Positions 27,201 to 35,436 of a stretch of 64,000 nt of DNA are shown here, piece after piece. Source of the stretch: Sulfurovum sp. AR (GTDB lineage: Bacteria; Campylobacterota; Campylobacteria; Campylobacterales; Sulfurovaceae); NCBI RefSeq assembly GCF_000296775.1, contig NZ_AJLE01000001.1, positions 124,001 through 188,000 of the forward strand. The letters run 5' to 3'. The translations under genes and the position numbers were made by a program. The notes under the pieces are model-generated. The model was not told where the DNA came from. It did not search any database and saw only the letters and a program-made list of their open reading frames with translations. Position 1 is the stretch's first letter; each line of letters opens with the position of its first letter.

Positions 27201-28706
27201 CCGCCACACCATGATATTTACTCTATTGAGGATTTGGCACAGCTTATCTTTGACTTGAAGCAGGTGAACCCGCATGCAAGGGTTGCAGTGAAACTTGTAT
27301 CGACTGCGGGTGTAGGTACGATCGCAGCAGGTGTTGCTAAATCTTATGCAGATAAGATCATTATTTCAGGAGCAGATGGTGGTACAGGTGCTGCACCGAT
27401 CGGTTCTATAAGATTTGCAGGTAACTCTTGGGAACTAGGTCTTATCGAAGCACATAATGCATTGAAAGCAAACCATTTAAGAGGTCAGGTAACCGTTGAG
27501 ACCGATGGTGGACTTAAAACAGGTCTGGATATCGTTAAAGCGGCTATTATGGGTGCAGAGGAGTATGCATTTGGTACAGGTGCACTTGTACTTGTAGGTT
27601 GTATTATGCTTCGTGTATGTCACTTGAATACCTGTGGTGTGGGTGTTGCAACACAAGATGAACACTTGAGAAAAAGATTCACAGGAAATGTGGAAAAAGT
27701 CGTCAATTACTTTACCTTGGTAGCAACGGAAGTAAGAGAGATCCTTGCTGAACTTGGATATAGATCACTCGAAGAGATCATCGGTAAGAACGAATTGTTT
27801 AAAGTGATAGATGATGAGTTTGCCAAGAAGTTCAATTTTGAAGAACTGCTTTATGATATCGAGGGTGATAACACTTGCCAGGTACCGTTCAACGAACCAT
27901 ATGATCAAAATGAGTATGAAAAAGAGATACTTGAAGAGTTGATAGAAACGATCAAGGATCCAAGACAAAAGATCGTACTGAACAAAGAGATCTCAAACCT
28001 CAATAGAAGTTTTGCGACACGTATTTCAGGAGAAATTGCTGCACTTCACGGAAATGCAGGTCTACCGGATGGTACGATCACATTGAATGTGAAAGGTACA
28101 ACAGGACAATCACTTGGTGCATTCCTGGCACAAGGTATTAACATCAATGTACATGGTGCAGGGAATGACTATATCGGTAAAGGTATGAGCGGTGGTCAGA
28201 TCGTGATCTCTTCTGATAATGCGGGTCATGAGTTTGCGCTTGGTGGGAACACCTGTCTGTATGGTGCAACAGGCGGAAAACTCTACATTCACGGTAAAGT
28301 AGGTGAGCGTTTCTGTGTCCGTAACTCCGGAGCAACAACGGTGGTTGAAGGTACGGGAGACCATCCATGTGAATATATGACCGGTGGGGTTGCCGTGATC
28401 CTTGGTGAGACCGGTGTGAACTTTGGTGCAGGTATGACGGGTGGTAAGGCATTTGTCTATGACATGGAAGGTAAATTCTATGAGAAAGTAAACCCTGAGC
28501 TTGTTGAACCACTACGTATCGATACGGATGAGTGGGATACAGAGATGTTTGAACTTAAAGCACTTCTGAAAGACTATGTCGCAAAAACAGGATCTAAGAG
28601 AGCAGCCTATATCTTGAATAACTTCAGAAGTGAAATACGCAAGTTCTGGATGGTAGCGCCACGTGGTATAAAACCTACGATCGTTACGGGTGCAAAAGGC
28701 GAATAA
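24291..28706 (+). CDS. gltB: Glutamate synthase large subunit (GOGAT)
   Basis: A 1471-residue glutamate synthase alpha subunit. The N-terminal glutaminase domain should begin at Cys12 (DNCGFGLLA) after removal of an 11-residue propeptide, and shows CLFHQRFSTNTLPQW and AHNGEINSV. The central and FMN-binding domains contain SMGSISQEAHETLAVAMNR, the GEGGQLPGSKVSP loop, the SGADGGTGAAPIGS phosphate-binding segment and the cysteine cluster CIMLRVCHLNTCGVGVATQ that binds a 3Fe-4S cluster. The C-terminal GXGXG helix domain includes GAGNDYIGKGMSGGQIVI. It makes glutamate from glutamine and 2-oxoglutarate. The small subunit gene gltD, often adjacent, is not in the window. Confidence 0.96.
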   Translation: MQDLFTSFKDNCGFGLLASIDNTPSHKNLEDAITSLSRMMHRGAVAADGKTGDGAGLLLSMPKSFFAKEATANGVHLPENYAVAMVFSNNPTDFDVIHKICDNNDLKIIYTRTVPVDTNALGKQALASLPTMKQVFVAPNSPVAINRFEALVYLSRKEIEAALIDDKTFYIPSFSTSVISYKGLVMPTHIKEFYKDLADEDFEISFCLFHQRFSTNTLPQWKLAQPFRMIAHNGEINSVTANRFNVKAKMAAAKSVIYTDEEMDRLRNVIQDDMSDSASLDNFMEFLRVNGVDFFKAARSLIPAPWHNNPQMDTELRAFYEYASATFEPWDGPAAVSMTDGRYIGCVLDRNGLRPSKYIRTKDNRLLISSEYGVLKLPDEEIVERGRLQSGEMMGIDLKHGKVLKNSDINDYLKAGNAYDKWLTANLSYLQEHVPETDVSTSEVNYGDMNAKQRYFNFTSEVIREVIRPMINEGKETTGAMGDDTPLAAFSTEQRNFTDFFKQKFAQVTNPPIDPIREKTVMSLNTGFGESHNVLSDSPEHAKRLKTVLPLMSAEKFCLLQEFGTKGNEKYDPSYKCEKYDTTYKGDLKESLYALTERIIEDVRRNDVRTIILDDRNLNAENKVIPMLMVVGRLNQELLKAKIRHLTSIVAVTGEVFDPHSAACLLSFGAAAIFPYLLYHTVEELEEGNEAIKPLLKQFRRSMGAGLMKIMSKMGISTLASYRNSRLFDVIGLSTEIVDDCFSGAKGLLPGLGYEDIDARLNSNHERAFTDAFDGKRNALYKGGFYKYKKGEEFHDFSRPTISAMQKASESGKAEDYEEVKKLVNGRDKKFIRDFYELKSDREPISIDEVEPLSEIFKRFSTAAMSMGSISQEAHETLAVAMNRIGAKSNSGEGGESPLRYGTEKNSSIKQVASGRFGVTPEYLRSATELQIKVAQGAKPGEGGQLPGSKVSPLIAELRFTKPGVTLISPPPHHDIYSIEDLAQLIFDLKQVNPHARVAVKLVSTAGVGTIAAGVAKSYADKIIISGADGGTGAAPIGSIRFAGNSWELGLIEAHNALKANHLRGQVTVETDGGLKTGLDIVKAAIMGAEEYAFGTGALVLVGCIMLRVCHLNTCGVGVATQDEHLRKRFTGNVEKVVNYFTLVATEVREILAELGYRSLEEIIGKNELFKVIDDEFAKKFNFEELLYDIEGDNTCQVPFNEPYDQNEYEKEILEELIETIKDPRQKIVLNKEISNLNRSFATRISGEIAALHGNAGLPDGTITLNVKGTTGQSLGAFLAQGININVHGAGNDYIGKGMSGGQIVISSDNAGHEFALGGNTCLYGATGGKLYIHGKVGERFCVRNSGATTVVEGTGDHPCEYMTGGVAVILGETGVNFGAGMTGGKAFVYDMEGKFYEKVNPELVEPLRIDTDEWDTEMFELKALLKDYVAKTGSKRAAYILNNFRSEIRKFWMVAPRGIKPTIVTGAKGE

Positions 28707-28713
28707 AAGCTTT

Positions 28714-29439
28714 ATGACCCCTTTCATTCAAGCCTGTATCAAAGCGAACGAAGAGATCAGTTCTACCTTAAAAGATGGCTTTGATACCTCGTGGTTTGAA
28801 AAGACCGAAGTGGGTGCGGGTGGTGATATCAGTTCTAAACTTGACCTTTTTGCCGAAGAGATATTTGTAAAGCACTTAAGTGCTTTTGGAAAGATAGAGT
28901 CTGAAGAGAGTGGCATTATAGGTGAGGGTGAGGAACAGATCATCATTGATCCTATAGACGGTTCAGCCAATGCCCTTTCCCTTTTTCCTTTTTACGGTAC
29001 CTCTGTTGCAAAAGTGAACGCTGAAGGTATTTTAGATGCTGCAGTTGTCTGTAATCTTGCCAATAAAGATATCTTTTTCAAGTCTTCTACGTGTAAAGTT
29101 CAACAAGGCAAACTTTTTTCAAATACATTTCATGACCCTCATAGCAGTGAGAAGGCTGAGATAGGACTTTTCGAAAAAGCCTATGCAAATCCTGAATTGG
29201 TTGCAGCATTGGATAAGGAAAAGCTGAAGTTCAGGTCCCCTGGCGCTATAGCACTCTCATTGGCATATGCCCATACTGTGAATTATGTACTTTTTATGGG
29301 TGAGTTTCGAATTTACGATTTTGCCGCAGGTTTAGCACTTTGTGAGGGCTTAGAAGTAATTGTTGAGGCGGATTATGTTATAGTATCGAAAGAAAAAAGC
29401 ATAGCAATGCAAATAGAGTCGTTAATCAATAAATTATAG
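28714..29439 (+). CDS. Inositol monophosphatase family protein
   Basis: A 241-residue phosphatase of the inositol monophosphatase/CysQ superfamily. Metal-binding motifs are present: SEESG (the first Glu site, around residue 69) and DPIDGSANAL (D-P-I/L-D-G-S/T), with the late IYDFAAGLALCEG in place of the usual WDxAAG. The family removes phosphate from inositol phosphates, PAP or fructose-1,6-bisphosphate. The WD-to-YD change and small size make the substrate unclear. It starts eight bases after gltB; an in-frame GTG at 28690 inside gltB is also possible. No strong ribosome binding site is seen, so coupling to gltB is likely. Confidence 0.82.
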   Translation: MTPFIQACIKANEEISSTLKDGFDTSWFEKTEVGAGGDISSKLDLFAEEIFVKHLSAFGKIESEESGIIGEGEEQIIIDPIDGSANALSLFPFYGTSVAKVNAEGILDAAVVCNLANKDIFFKSSTCKVQQGKLFSNTFHDPHSSEKAEIGLFEKAYANPELVAALDKEKLKFRSPGAIALSLAYAHTVNYVLFMGEFRIYDFAAGLALCEGLEVIVEADYVIVSKEKSIAMQIESLINKL

Positions 29440-29455
29440 GCATGCAGGAGTAAGA

Positions 29456-30295
29456 ATGTTTGGAAATATTTTTAAAAAAGCCACAACAGGATCAACACAA
29501 GAGACACCTAATCAGTGGATTAAATGTCCAAAATGTACCTCTTTGATGTATTATAAAGAGGTAGAAGCCAAGCAAAATGTATGTCCTAAATGTAACCATC
29601 ATTTCAGAATATCTGCTGAAAAGCGTATAGCCTCCATTGTAGATGAGGGATCTTTTGTAGAGTGTGATGCTACTTTGGCACCTATAGACCCATTGAAGTT
29701 TTCAGATAAAAAAAGTTATAAAAAGCGTATAGAAGAAGCCAAAGCCCAAACAGGGAAAACTTCTTCTGTCATGAGCGGTTCTTGTACGATCGGTGGTCAA
29801 CCCGTTGAGATCGTAGTATTTGACTTCTCATTCATGGGGGGTAGTTTGGGTTCAGTTGAAGGTGAAAAGATCGTTCGCGGTATCAACAGAGCGATAGAAA
29901 AAGAGTGTGGATTTATCATCGTTTCTGCTTCTGGTGGTGCACGTATGCAAGAGAGTACCTACTCACTGCTTCAAATGAGCAAAACATCTGCAGCACTCAA
30001 CAGACTGCACCAAAAAGGTTTGCCTTTTATCTCTATTTTGACAGACCCTACGATGGGTGGTGTATCTGCTTCATTTGCCATGCTGGGTGATATTATCATG
30101 GCGGAACCGGGTGCACTTATAGGATTTGCAGGTCAAAGGGTGATCAAACAGACTGTTGGAGTGGATCTTCCTGAAGGTTTCCAGCGTTCAGAATTCCTAC
30201 TGGAGCATGGACTCATCGATATGATCGTAGATCGTCCTGATATGCATCAAACGCTTTCTGATCTCTTTAAACTTTTTAACAAGAAGGCAAGTTAA
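29456..30295 (+). CDS. accD: AccD, acetyl-CoA carboxylase carboxyltransferase beta subunit
   Basis: A 279-residue AccD. The N-terminal zinc ribbon has CPKC and CPKC (residues about 24-27 and 43-46), followed by the crotonase-fold carboxyltransferase with VVFDFSFMGGSLGSVEGEK, SASGGARMQES and LTDPTMGGVSASFAMLGD, and GFAGQRVIKQT. With AccA it transfers the carboxyl group from biotin to acetyl-CoA, the committed step of fatty acid synthesis. The ribosome binding site is GGAG. It lies between the inositol phosphatase-like gene and thiE with short spacings, so these are probably co-transcribed. Confidence 0.95.
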   Translation: MFGNIFKKATTGSTQETPNQWIKCPKCTSLMYYKEVEAKQNVCPKCNHHFRISAEKRIASIVDEGSFVECDATLAPIDPLKFSDKKSYKKRIEEAKAQTGKTSSVMSGSCTIGGQPVEIVVFDFSFMGGSLGSVEGEKIVRGINRAIEKECGFIIVSASGGARMQESTYSLLQMSKTSAALNRLHQKGLPFISILTDPTMGGVSASFAMLGDIIMAEPGALIGFAGQRVIKQTVGVDLPEGFQRSEFLLEHGLIDMIVDRPDMHQTLSDLFKLFNKKAS

Positions 30296-30303
30296 AACAG
30301 CGT

Positions 30304-30873
30304 ATGATCTATGCACTTGTAGACAAGGAGACACTGAAGCAAAAGGGTGTCTCTTTAGAAGTACTTCTTCAGCATATCTCTACTTTTCCCAATATACCTA
30401 TTCTCCAATACCGCAATAAATTGGCTGCTATTGAAGAGAAAAAAGAAGATCTTGAGATTATCCGGGCATATTATCATGGTATAGTCATCATCAATGATAC
30501 GATTGAGCTTATTGCCCATGCGGACGGATTGCATCTTGGCCAGGAAGACCTTAGAGAGTACAGTCATGATCTGAAAGAAGCAGTTGACCTGGTACGTCAA
30601 AAGATAGGAAAGAAGATCCTCGGACTTTCAACCCATGATAAAGAAGAGATACTTTCGGCAAATGCTTTGGACCTTGATTATATAGGTTTAGGAGCCTACA
30701 GAGCGACTGACACGAAAAGTGAAGCCCATGTCGGAGGGACAACACTCCTTGAGGCAGCGAAATTATCTAAACATCCTGTGGGTATCATAGGAGGTGTTCG
30801 TATGGATGATGTGTTTGAAGCACCGATTGTCTATAAAGTGATAGGAAGTGGACTTTACGACGGTATAAAGTAG
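30304..30873 (+). CDS. thiE: ThiE/TenI-like thiamine phosphate synthase
   Basis: A 189-residue TIM-barrel protein with thiamine phosphate synthase motifs in order: ILQYRNK (pyrophosphate/pyrimidine binding), IVIINDTIELIAHADGLHLGQEDL, KKILGLSTHDKEEI, DYIGLGAYRATDTKSEA and GIIGGV. ThiE joins HMP pyrophosphate and thiazole phosphate to make thiamine phosphate. The GAYRATDTK segment replaces the common GP-x-FPT-x-TK; this variation is what I expect in Campylobacterota, though TenI-like divergence cannot be excluded. It follows accD after eight bases. I see no TPP riboswitch upstream. Confidence 0.78.
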   Translation: MIYALVDKETLKQKGVSLEVLLQHISTFPNIPILQYRNKLAAIEEKKEDLEIIRAYYHGIVIINDTIELIAHADGLHLGQEDLREYSHDLKEAVDLVRQKIGKKILGLSTHDKEEILSANALDLDYIGLGAYRATDTKSEAHVGGTTLLEAAKLSKHPVGIIGGVRMDDVFEAPIVYKVIGSGLYDGIK

Positions 30874-30969
30874 TCTCTGAGAATATTTCAGATTGATATG
30901 TTAGAGTAAAGAAGAGCGCCTCCTGATCCAGGCAGTAATATAATGAAAAAAATAAGTGAGAGTAAGAGT

Positions 30970-31764
30970 ATGACAGATAAAGATGAGAATTATGCATTTC
31001 CATGGGGATTTCATATAGGAGATCTATACAAAGACAATGAGAGCCTCCCTTTATATACGCTCAGCAGTGACGGTGGATTCTGTCTATTGTATGACAGTGT
31101 CTCTGAAGCAAAGGCTGATAGGTTGCTGGAGAGTCTTTGTCTGGAACTTCTCTCAACCATGCCACATGAGAGTTTGAAAGTAGATCTTTTTGATTTTGGT
31201 AGAAAGAAGTTTTACAATCTTTCTCCTTTACAGTATGTTCAACTCTATAGAACAGCATATGATCCTAAGCTGATGTCAGCGCTTTTTGAGGAGCTTGAAG
31301 AGATGGTCATCTCCCGTCATAAAGAGCTGTTGTGCTGCAACAGGCCTACGATAAGCGAACATAATCAAAAATCAAAACTGAAACAGGTTTATCATCTGGT
31401 ACTGATCAATTTGGAAAACTTCCCCACAGAAGAACTTGAGTTGAGAAGAATCAAGAATTTTGTAGAATCTGCTGTCCAGGCGGGTGTCTATGTGATTGCA
31501 TTCGGTAATCAGGATATAGAACAAAGTGAAAATCAAACAACACAGACCATTCTGGAACATTTTAAGAAGCTGAGAGTCACCGAAGGTGAGTTTGCCATCA
31601 CCAAAGAGATCTTTGAATTTGTTGAACTTTTGGAAGATCACACGTTTAAGTCGCTTGATCTTGACAAAGGTGCCCTCATGCAAAAAGCACTGACCAATGC
31701 AGACATTGAAAGTCTTATCAACCCTGAGAATATCAAACTGGAAGAGAATACAAAAGTCAACTAA
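30970..31764 (+). CDS. Degenerate FtsK/SpoIIIE-like protein without Walker A
   Basis: A protein of about 264 residues. Its layout follows the FtsK/SpoIIIE ATPase core: LPLYTLSSDGGFCLLYD (where FtsK has its Walker A GTTGSGKS), LKVDLFDFGRKKFYNL (FtsK's IDPKR segment), AYDPKLMSALFEELEEMVISRHKELL, VYHLVLINLENFPTEEL (Walker B region, IDELADL in FtsK) and ESAVQAGVYVIAFGNQD. The P-loop lysine and the Walker B acidic pair are lost, so it should not hydrolyse ATP. This is inference from pattern. TATAAT at 30939-30944 overlaps an ATG at 30943; I prefer the ATG at 30970, though the longer form is possible. An alpha/beta-hydrolase-like gene follows immediately. Confidence 0.5.
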   Translation: MTDKDENYAFPWGFHIGDLYKDNESLPLYTLSSDGGFCLLYDSVSEAKADRLLESLCLELLSTMPHESLKVDLFDFGRKKFYNLSPLQYVQLYRTAYDPKLMSALFEELEEMVISRHKELLCCNRPTISEHNQKSKLKQVYHLVLINLENFPTEELELRRIKNFVESAVQAGVYVIAFGNQDIEQSENQTTQTILEHFKKLRVTEGEFAITKEIFEFVELLEDHTFKSLDLDKGALMQKALTNADIESLINPENIKLEENTKVN

Positions 31765-31766
31765 CA

Positions 31767-32372
31767 ATGATGTCTAATGAAGCGATTTTAACTATTGAAG
31801 ATGACAACAATGAAAAACTCTTTTATCGTTTCACCCCTGCAGCTTTAATCTCTAATTTTGTGCCCCTGATCGTTATCTTAGATGAGAAAGCAACACACTT
31901 TGAACACAAGATGTGGAATGTACTCACACCTTTGGATCATTTTGGATCTCAAAATAAAGATCTTTTACAAGAGTTGATAGAAAAAATCGCCGAAGAGTAT
32001 GAGTGTGAAGATCATATTTATTTCTATGGGAGCGGTATGGGTGGCTATGATGCTATTTTGCAGGGTATTTTGTGCAGGGCCAATGCAGTCTATGCAGATG
32101 CACCCCGTATAAGATTACCACAAACAAGTGATAACGACACATCTACTAGGGAACATGATCTTACCAATTTTTTAAATGCCACCGATCCTTTTCCTGTGTT
32201 TTACCTGTGTGAAGATGAGAACACTTTGGAAGAGGAAACGGCATATTTTGTAGATGCCTGTCAACAACATGGTATCAAAGTGCATTTTGATTTTTGTCCG
32301 AAGTCAGACGATGAAACCGAGGTCATCAAAGAGGTTTTAGGTTTCTTTGAACGGATGGCTTCTGAAGGATAA
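31767..32372 (+). CDS. Alpha/beta-hydrolase-like protein
   Basis: A 201-residue cytoplasmic protein. The central segment IYFYGSGMGGYDAILQGILCRANAVYADAP matches a nucleophile elbow of the alpha/beta hydrolase fold (G-x-S-x-G-G), with Ser in position GSG. A possible acid lies in FYLCEDENTLEEE and the C-terminal part (GIKVHFDFCPKSDDETEVI) resembles the region before the catalytic histidine, but no clear catalytic histidine is present, so activity is doubtful. It starts three bases after the degenerate FtsK-like gene and the two are probably expressed together. Function unknown. Confidence 0.55.
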   Translation: MMSNEAILTIEDDNNEKLFYRFTPAALISNFVPLIVILDEKATHFEHKMWNVLTPLDHFGSQNKDLLQELIEKIAEEYECEDHIYFYGSGMGGYDAILQGILCRANAVYADAPRIRLPQTSDNDTSTREHDLTNFLNATDPFPVFYLCEDENTLEEETAYFVDACQQHGIKVHFDFCPKSDDETEVIKEVLGFFERMASEG

Positions 32373-32385
32373 AAGGGGATGATTA

Positions 32386-32421
32386 ATGAATATTGATGTA
32401 GACTACTACAAAAAAGGATAA
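32386..32421 (+). CDS. Possible 11-residue peptide before the 73-aa gene
   Basis: ATG to TAA encodes MNIDVDYYKKG, preceded by AGGGG at eight bases. Its last codons and stop form the AAAGGATAA that serves as ribosome binding site for the next gene, which starts two bases after the stop. The arrangement may be coincidence, since AAAGGA followed by TAA is easily produced in this AT-rich genome. Confidence 0.2.
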   Translation: MNIDVDYYKKG

Positions 32422-32423
32422 GT

Positions 32424-32645
32424 ATGGATATGAGTATGCATATGGAGCCGATCAATCTAGTGAAGTCATTGAGAGGCACGTATAAAAAAGAAGATAAAGA
32501 GATGGTGGTAGAAGTACTTAATGCCTATAAGGAAAAGAATAACTGCAGCTATAAACATGCATACGACATGATGGTTGAGGAAAATCCATCCTATTCAGCA
32601 TATACCGCATGGAGACGTAAGTTAGCATCCGGCCAAACCCTATAA
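32424..32645 (+). CDS. Small conserved-looking helical protein
   Basis: A 73-residue protein with no recognised domain. The segment KEMVVEVLNAYKEKNNCSYKHAYDMMVEENPSYSAYTAWRRKL reads as two or three helices, with a helix-turn-helix-like spacing ending in a basic stretch (AWRRKLASGQ). It could bind nucleic acid, but this is inference. AAAGGA lies five bases before the chosen ATG; the ATG at 32430 is less well placed. Its end overlaps the convergent 100-aa gene by six bases. Confidence 0.5.
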   Translation: MDMSMHMEPINLVKSLRGTYKKEDKEMVVEVLNAYKEKNNCSYKHAYDMMVEENPSYSAYTAWRRKLASGQTL

Positions 32646-32942
32646 GTAGGTTTTGACGATCTTCTCCCCAAGGTTGTTAGCCATTTGGTGCATCTCCCAC
32701 CAGTATGCAAGTTCACGTGCTTTTTCTGACTCTTTGTTGTTCATTATCTTATCGAAAGTGTCACTATCCAAGTTTTCGATCTCATTAGACAATTGTGGAA
32801 CACAGTCGACAAGAAAGTCAAAATCATACGAATCTGCACACTCTTGGACCTCTTCTGGGACCTCTTTACCTTGTGATACCAGTAGATAGACATATAGCTG
32901 ACAGTTCTTACGTAGTTGTAGCTCTTTATTTGTAGGGCTCAT
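32640..32942 (-). CDS. Small acidic protein, unknown function
   Basis: A 100-residue acidic, helical protein without membrane segments or recognised domain. Repeated polar helices (RKNCQLYVYLLVSQGKEVPEEVQE, FDKIMNNKESEKARELAYWWEMHQM) suggest a small alpha-helical fold. AAAGGA nine bases before the ATG supports translation. The 224 bases between it and the Sel1 gene contain only a 22-codon plus-strand frame at 33094-33159 that I do not call. Confidence 0.5.
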   Translation of the reverse strand: MSPTNKELQLRKNCQLYVYLLVSQGKEVPEEVQECADSYDFDFLVDCVPQLSNEIENLDSDTFDKIMNNKESEKARELAYWWEMHQMANNLGEKIVKTYL

Positions 32943-33166
32943 GATCTGCTATCCTTTTTGAACATTCATAATGATCTATTTTTTGTTACTTTACCTTAGT
33001 AATGTTAAAGTTGCTTGAAGCTATTTGAAAACAGTTATTTTTTGAGTATAAGAAGCCTGCTTCAATTTCTTATTATTATTTTATAGGGTTATTATGCTCA
33101 TACTTTTTAATCAAGTCAATGTTTCTAAGTTAAGTGACTGTTCGATAGGGAACACCTAAAGTACTA

Positions 33167-35290
33167 TTAACGTATATGCAACTTCCTTTTGAGCTTTTCT
33201 AATCTTGTTTTACCATTATTATATCCTTGCACTACAGATTTTTCATACCAGTAAAGTGCCTTTTTATAATTTATTCCCACTCCCCATCCATATTCGTAAC
33301 GTGCACCTAGCATTCCTTGAGCTACACCCAGTCCGCCGATTGCAGCTTTTTCACACCACATAAAAGCTTTTTTCTCATCTTTTGGTATCTCTTTATTTGC
33401 ATAATACAATTTACTGATTTCATAGTAAGCGTATACATCGTTTTGTGCAGCAGCCTTTTTGAACCAATACAAAGATTTATGATGATTCTGTTGAGTGCCT
33501 TTACCTTGTTGATAAAACCTTCCAACTTTATATTGTGCTTGAATATGACCTCGATTTGCAGCATTCAAATAGTGTTGTAATGCTTTTTTTTCATCTTTTT
33601 GTATCCCATTTATACCGTATTCCAGACTTCTGGCAATATGATATTGTTCACTTGCATCAATTTGTTGAGAAGTAACAGGATCAAAGGATCTTGAAGCCCA
33701 TGTCTCATTGTACTTAGGAACTTTATTGGTATTATTTTTATTTTTTAAATAGGATATTCTCTCTTTTGCAGCTTTATAACCCTGCTGATCGGCCTTTTCA
33801 TACCAGTGAAGTGCTTTTTGATGATCAACATGAACTCCTTTACCATTTTCATATATAAATCCCAATGCATATTGTGAAGAGGCATCACCTTTTTGGGCAT
33901 TTTTAAGGAAGAGGTTATATCCGCTTTTAAAGTCTTTTTCTCCTTCAGCAAAGACCATAAGATATGCTGCTTGCTTTTGGGCATATGCATCTCCATTTTT
34001 AGCAAGATCAAGATACAGTTCAAGTGCTTTCTTCTTATTTTTTTGTTCAATATATATTTGGGCAAGCTCTATTTTGGCTTTTTTACTATTTTGTTTAGAA
34101 GCATTGGTTAACCAATAAATAGACCGATGATCATCTTTTATAGAGATAGAACCCTTATGATAGATCTCTCCAAGATGAAGTTGTGAGAAAACATCTCCAT
34201 TTTTAGCTGCCTTTTCATACCACTCTAAGGCCCTGGCTTTATCCTGTTCAACACTGTAACCTCTTTCATAGATCTGTCCAAGTGCCCGCAGTGCTTCAGA
34301 ATTTCCAAAATATGCAACCAAATGGTAACGAAAAGTATCAAATACTGTAACATCTTCTACACGCATTTTTTGAGGTTGCGTAAAGAGTAGATAGATAGAA
34401 AAAAGCATGATGGCCGTAAGTGCTCCTAATCTTAGTTTTAAAGAAATTAAATCTGTTTTTGGTTTATTTGGAACTATAGGTTGAACCCTCTCTACAGGTT
34501 CACTAAAAATATTATGAAGCAGTGCTTTGATCTCTTGAAGTGTTTTGGGTCTATTATTAAGATCAGTAGATACCATACTGTTGATAAGCTCACATAAAAG
34601 TATAGAGTAACTGCTATTTGGCGTAAGTAGCTTAATGGAGTTTGCTGTTACAGGTACATTGTTATTTACCATAGTGTACATCAACAATCCAAGCCCATAT
34701 ATTATTTGAGTAGTACCATCTTTGGAATAGGGAACAAACTCATTATATCCGGCAAGCAGTACTTTAAAATCTTTCGAGATGTATAGCATATCCGCCTGTA
34801 TGCTATTGATCATTATTCCATTATGTTGTAATGCTAGAAGTAGTTCTGTGAGCGATGTAGCAAACTTACAAATTTGCTCTTCTGTATATGAAGAGGTGAC
34901 ATTATCCTGTAAGCTCTTTTGCAGTACTTGTCCCTCAATATAGTTTGAGACTGTATATACAGTTCCATTAGCTTCAAAAATACCAGTTACGCGCGACATA
35001 TATGGATGGCTAAAGTCTTTAAGTTTACCAGCAGTATCTGTCCATATTGTTTTACGACTATTAAAGGATTTATTTTTTGTTGGATGAACATAAACCATAA
35101 ATGTATCATCCTCTTCCATAAATCGTTTAGCAATATCTTTTGGAAAAAATTCAGTTAAAAACATATGACGATTTAAACGCATATCTTCGACATGGTATGT
35201 AATTGTATCGTTACTGCTTGCTACTACACTCTTTATCCAATAATGCCTAACTTGCGTACCTTGCGATAGTGCATACAGATTATCAATCAT
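33167..35290 (-). CDS. Pseudokinase - transmembrane - Sel1 repeat protein
   Basis: A 707-residue protein in three parts. Residues 8-265 follow the layout of bacterial Ser/Thr kinases of the type 'V.G.L....FFP' (LTEFFPKDIAKRF, HPYMSRVTGIFEANGTVYTVSNYIEG), but every catalytic residue is gone: the VAIK lysine is T46, the HRD-aspartate position is S163 (INSIQADML) and DFG reads AGY. Residues 287-303 form a transmembrane helix. Residues about 325-700 hold roughly ten Sel1 repeats with the A-x-x-x-LG-x-x-Y-x-x-G pattern (e.g. QYALGFIYENGKGVHVDHQKALHWYEKA). I infer a cytoplasmic pseudokinase tethered to periplasmic protein-binding repeats. It is divergently transcribed from the envelope genes that follow. 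Confidence 0.78.
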   Translation of the reverse strand: MIDNLYALSQGTQVRHYWIKSVVASSNDTITYHVEDMRLNRHMFLTEFFPKDIAKRFMEEDDTFMVYVHPTKNKSFNSRKTIWTDTAGKLKDFSHPYMSRVTGIFEANGTVYTVSNYIEGQVLQKSLQDNVTSSYTEEQICKFATSLTELLLALQHNGIMINSIQADMLYISKDFKVLLAGYNEFVPYSKDGTTQIIYGLGLLMYTMVNNNVPVTANSIKLLTPNSSYSILLCELINSMVSTDLNNRPKTLQEIKALLHNIFSEPVERVQPIVPNKPKTDLISLKLRLGALTAIMLFSIYLLFTQPQKMRVEDVTVFDTFRYHLVAYFGNSEALRALGQIYERGYSVEQDKARALEWYEKAAKNGDVFSQLHLGEIYHKGSISIKDDHRSIYWLTNASKQNSKKAKIELAQIYIEQKNKKKALELYLDLAKNGDAYAQKQAAYLMVFAEGEKDFKSGYNLFLKNAQKGDASSQYALGFIYENGKGVHVDHQKALHWYEKADQQGYKAAKERISYLKNKNNTNKVPKYNETWASRSFDPVTSQQIDASEQYHIARSLEYGINGIQKDEKKALQHYLNAANRGHIQAQYKVGRFYQQGKGTQQNHHKSLYWFKKAAAQNDVYAYYEISKLYYANKEIPKDEKKAFMWCEKAAIGGLGVAQGMLGARYEYGWGVGINYKKALYWYEKSVVQGYNNGKTRLEKLKRKLHIR

Positions 35291-35436
35291 TCTATATCCT
35301 TGAAAACAAAAGAAGTAAATATCATTTATCTTTTTAGTTTTATATATAAAAAAAATTATTATATAGGATTAGTATATGAGAAAGCTTAATTAAATCTTAA
35401 TATCGATAGAATCAAAAAACTAAAAAAAGGGGACAC

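Noticed and set aside
28110-28512. Overlapping minus-strand frames inside gltB
   Set aside because: Shadows of the strong gltB frame; histidine/serine-rich sequence is typical of an antisense artefact.
30304-30873. TPP riboswitch before thiE
   Set aside because: I see no CTGAGA core or paired arms upstream; the gene follows accD directly.
33094-33159. 22-codon plus-strand frame MLILFNQVNVSKLSD...
   Set aside because: Very short, weak AGGG upstream, and nothing else supports translation.
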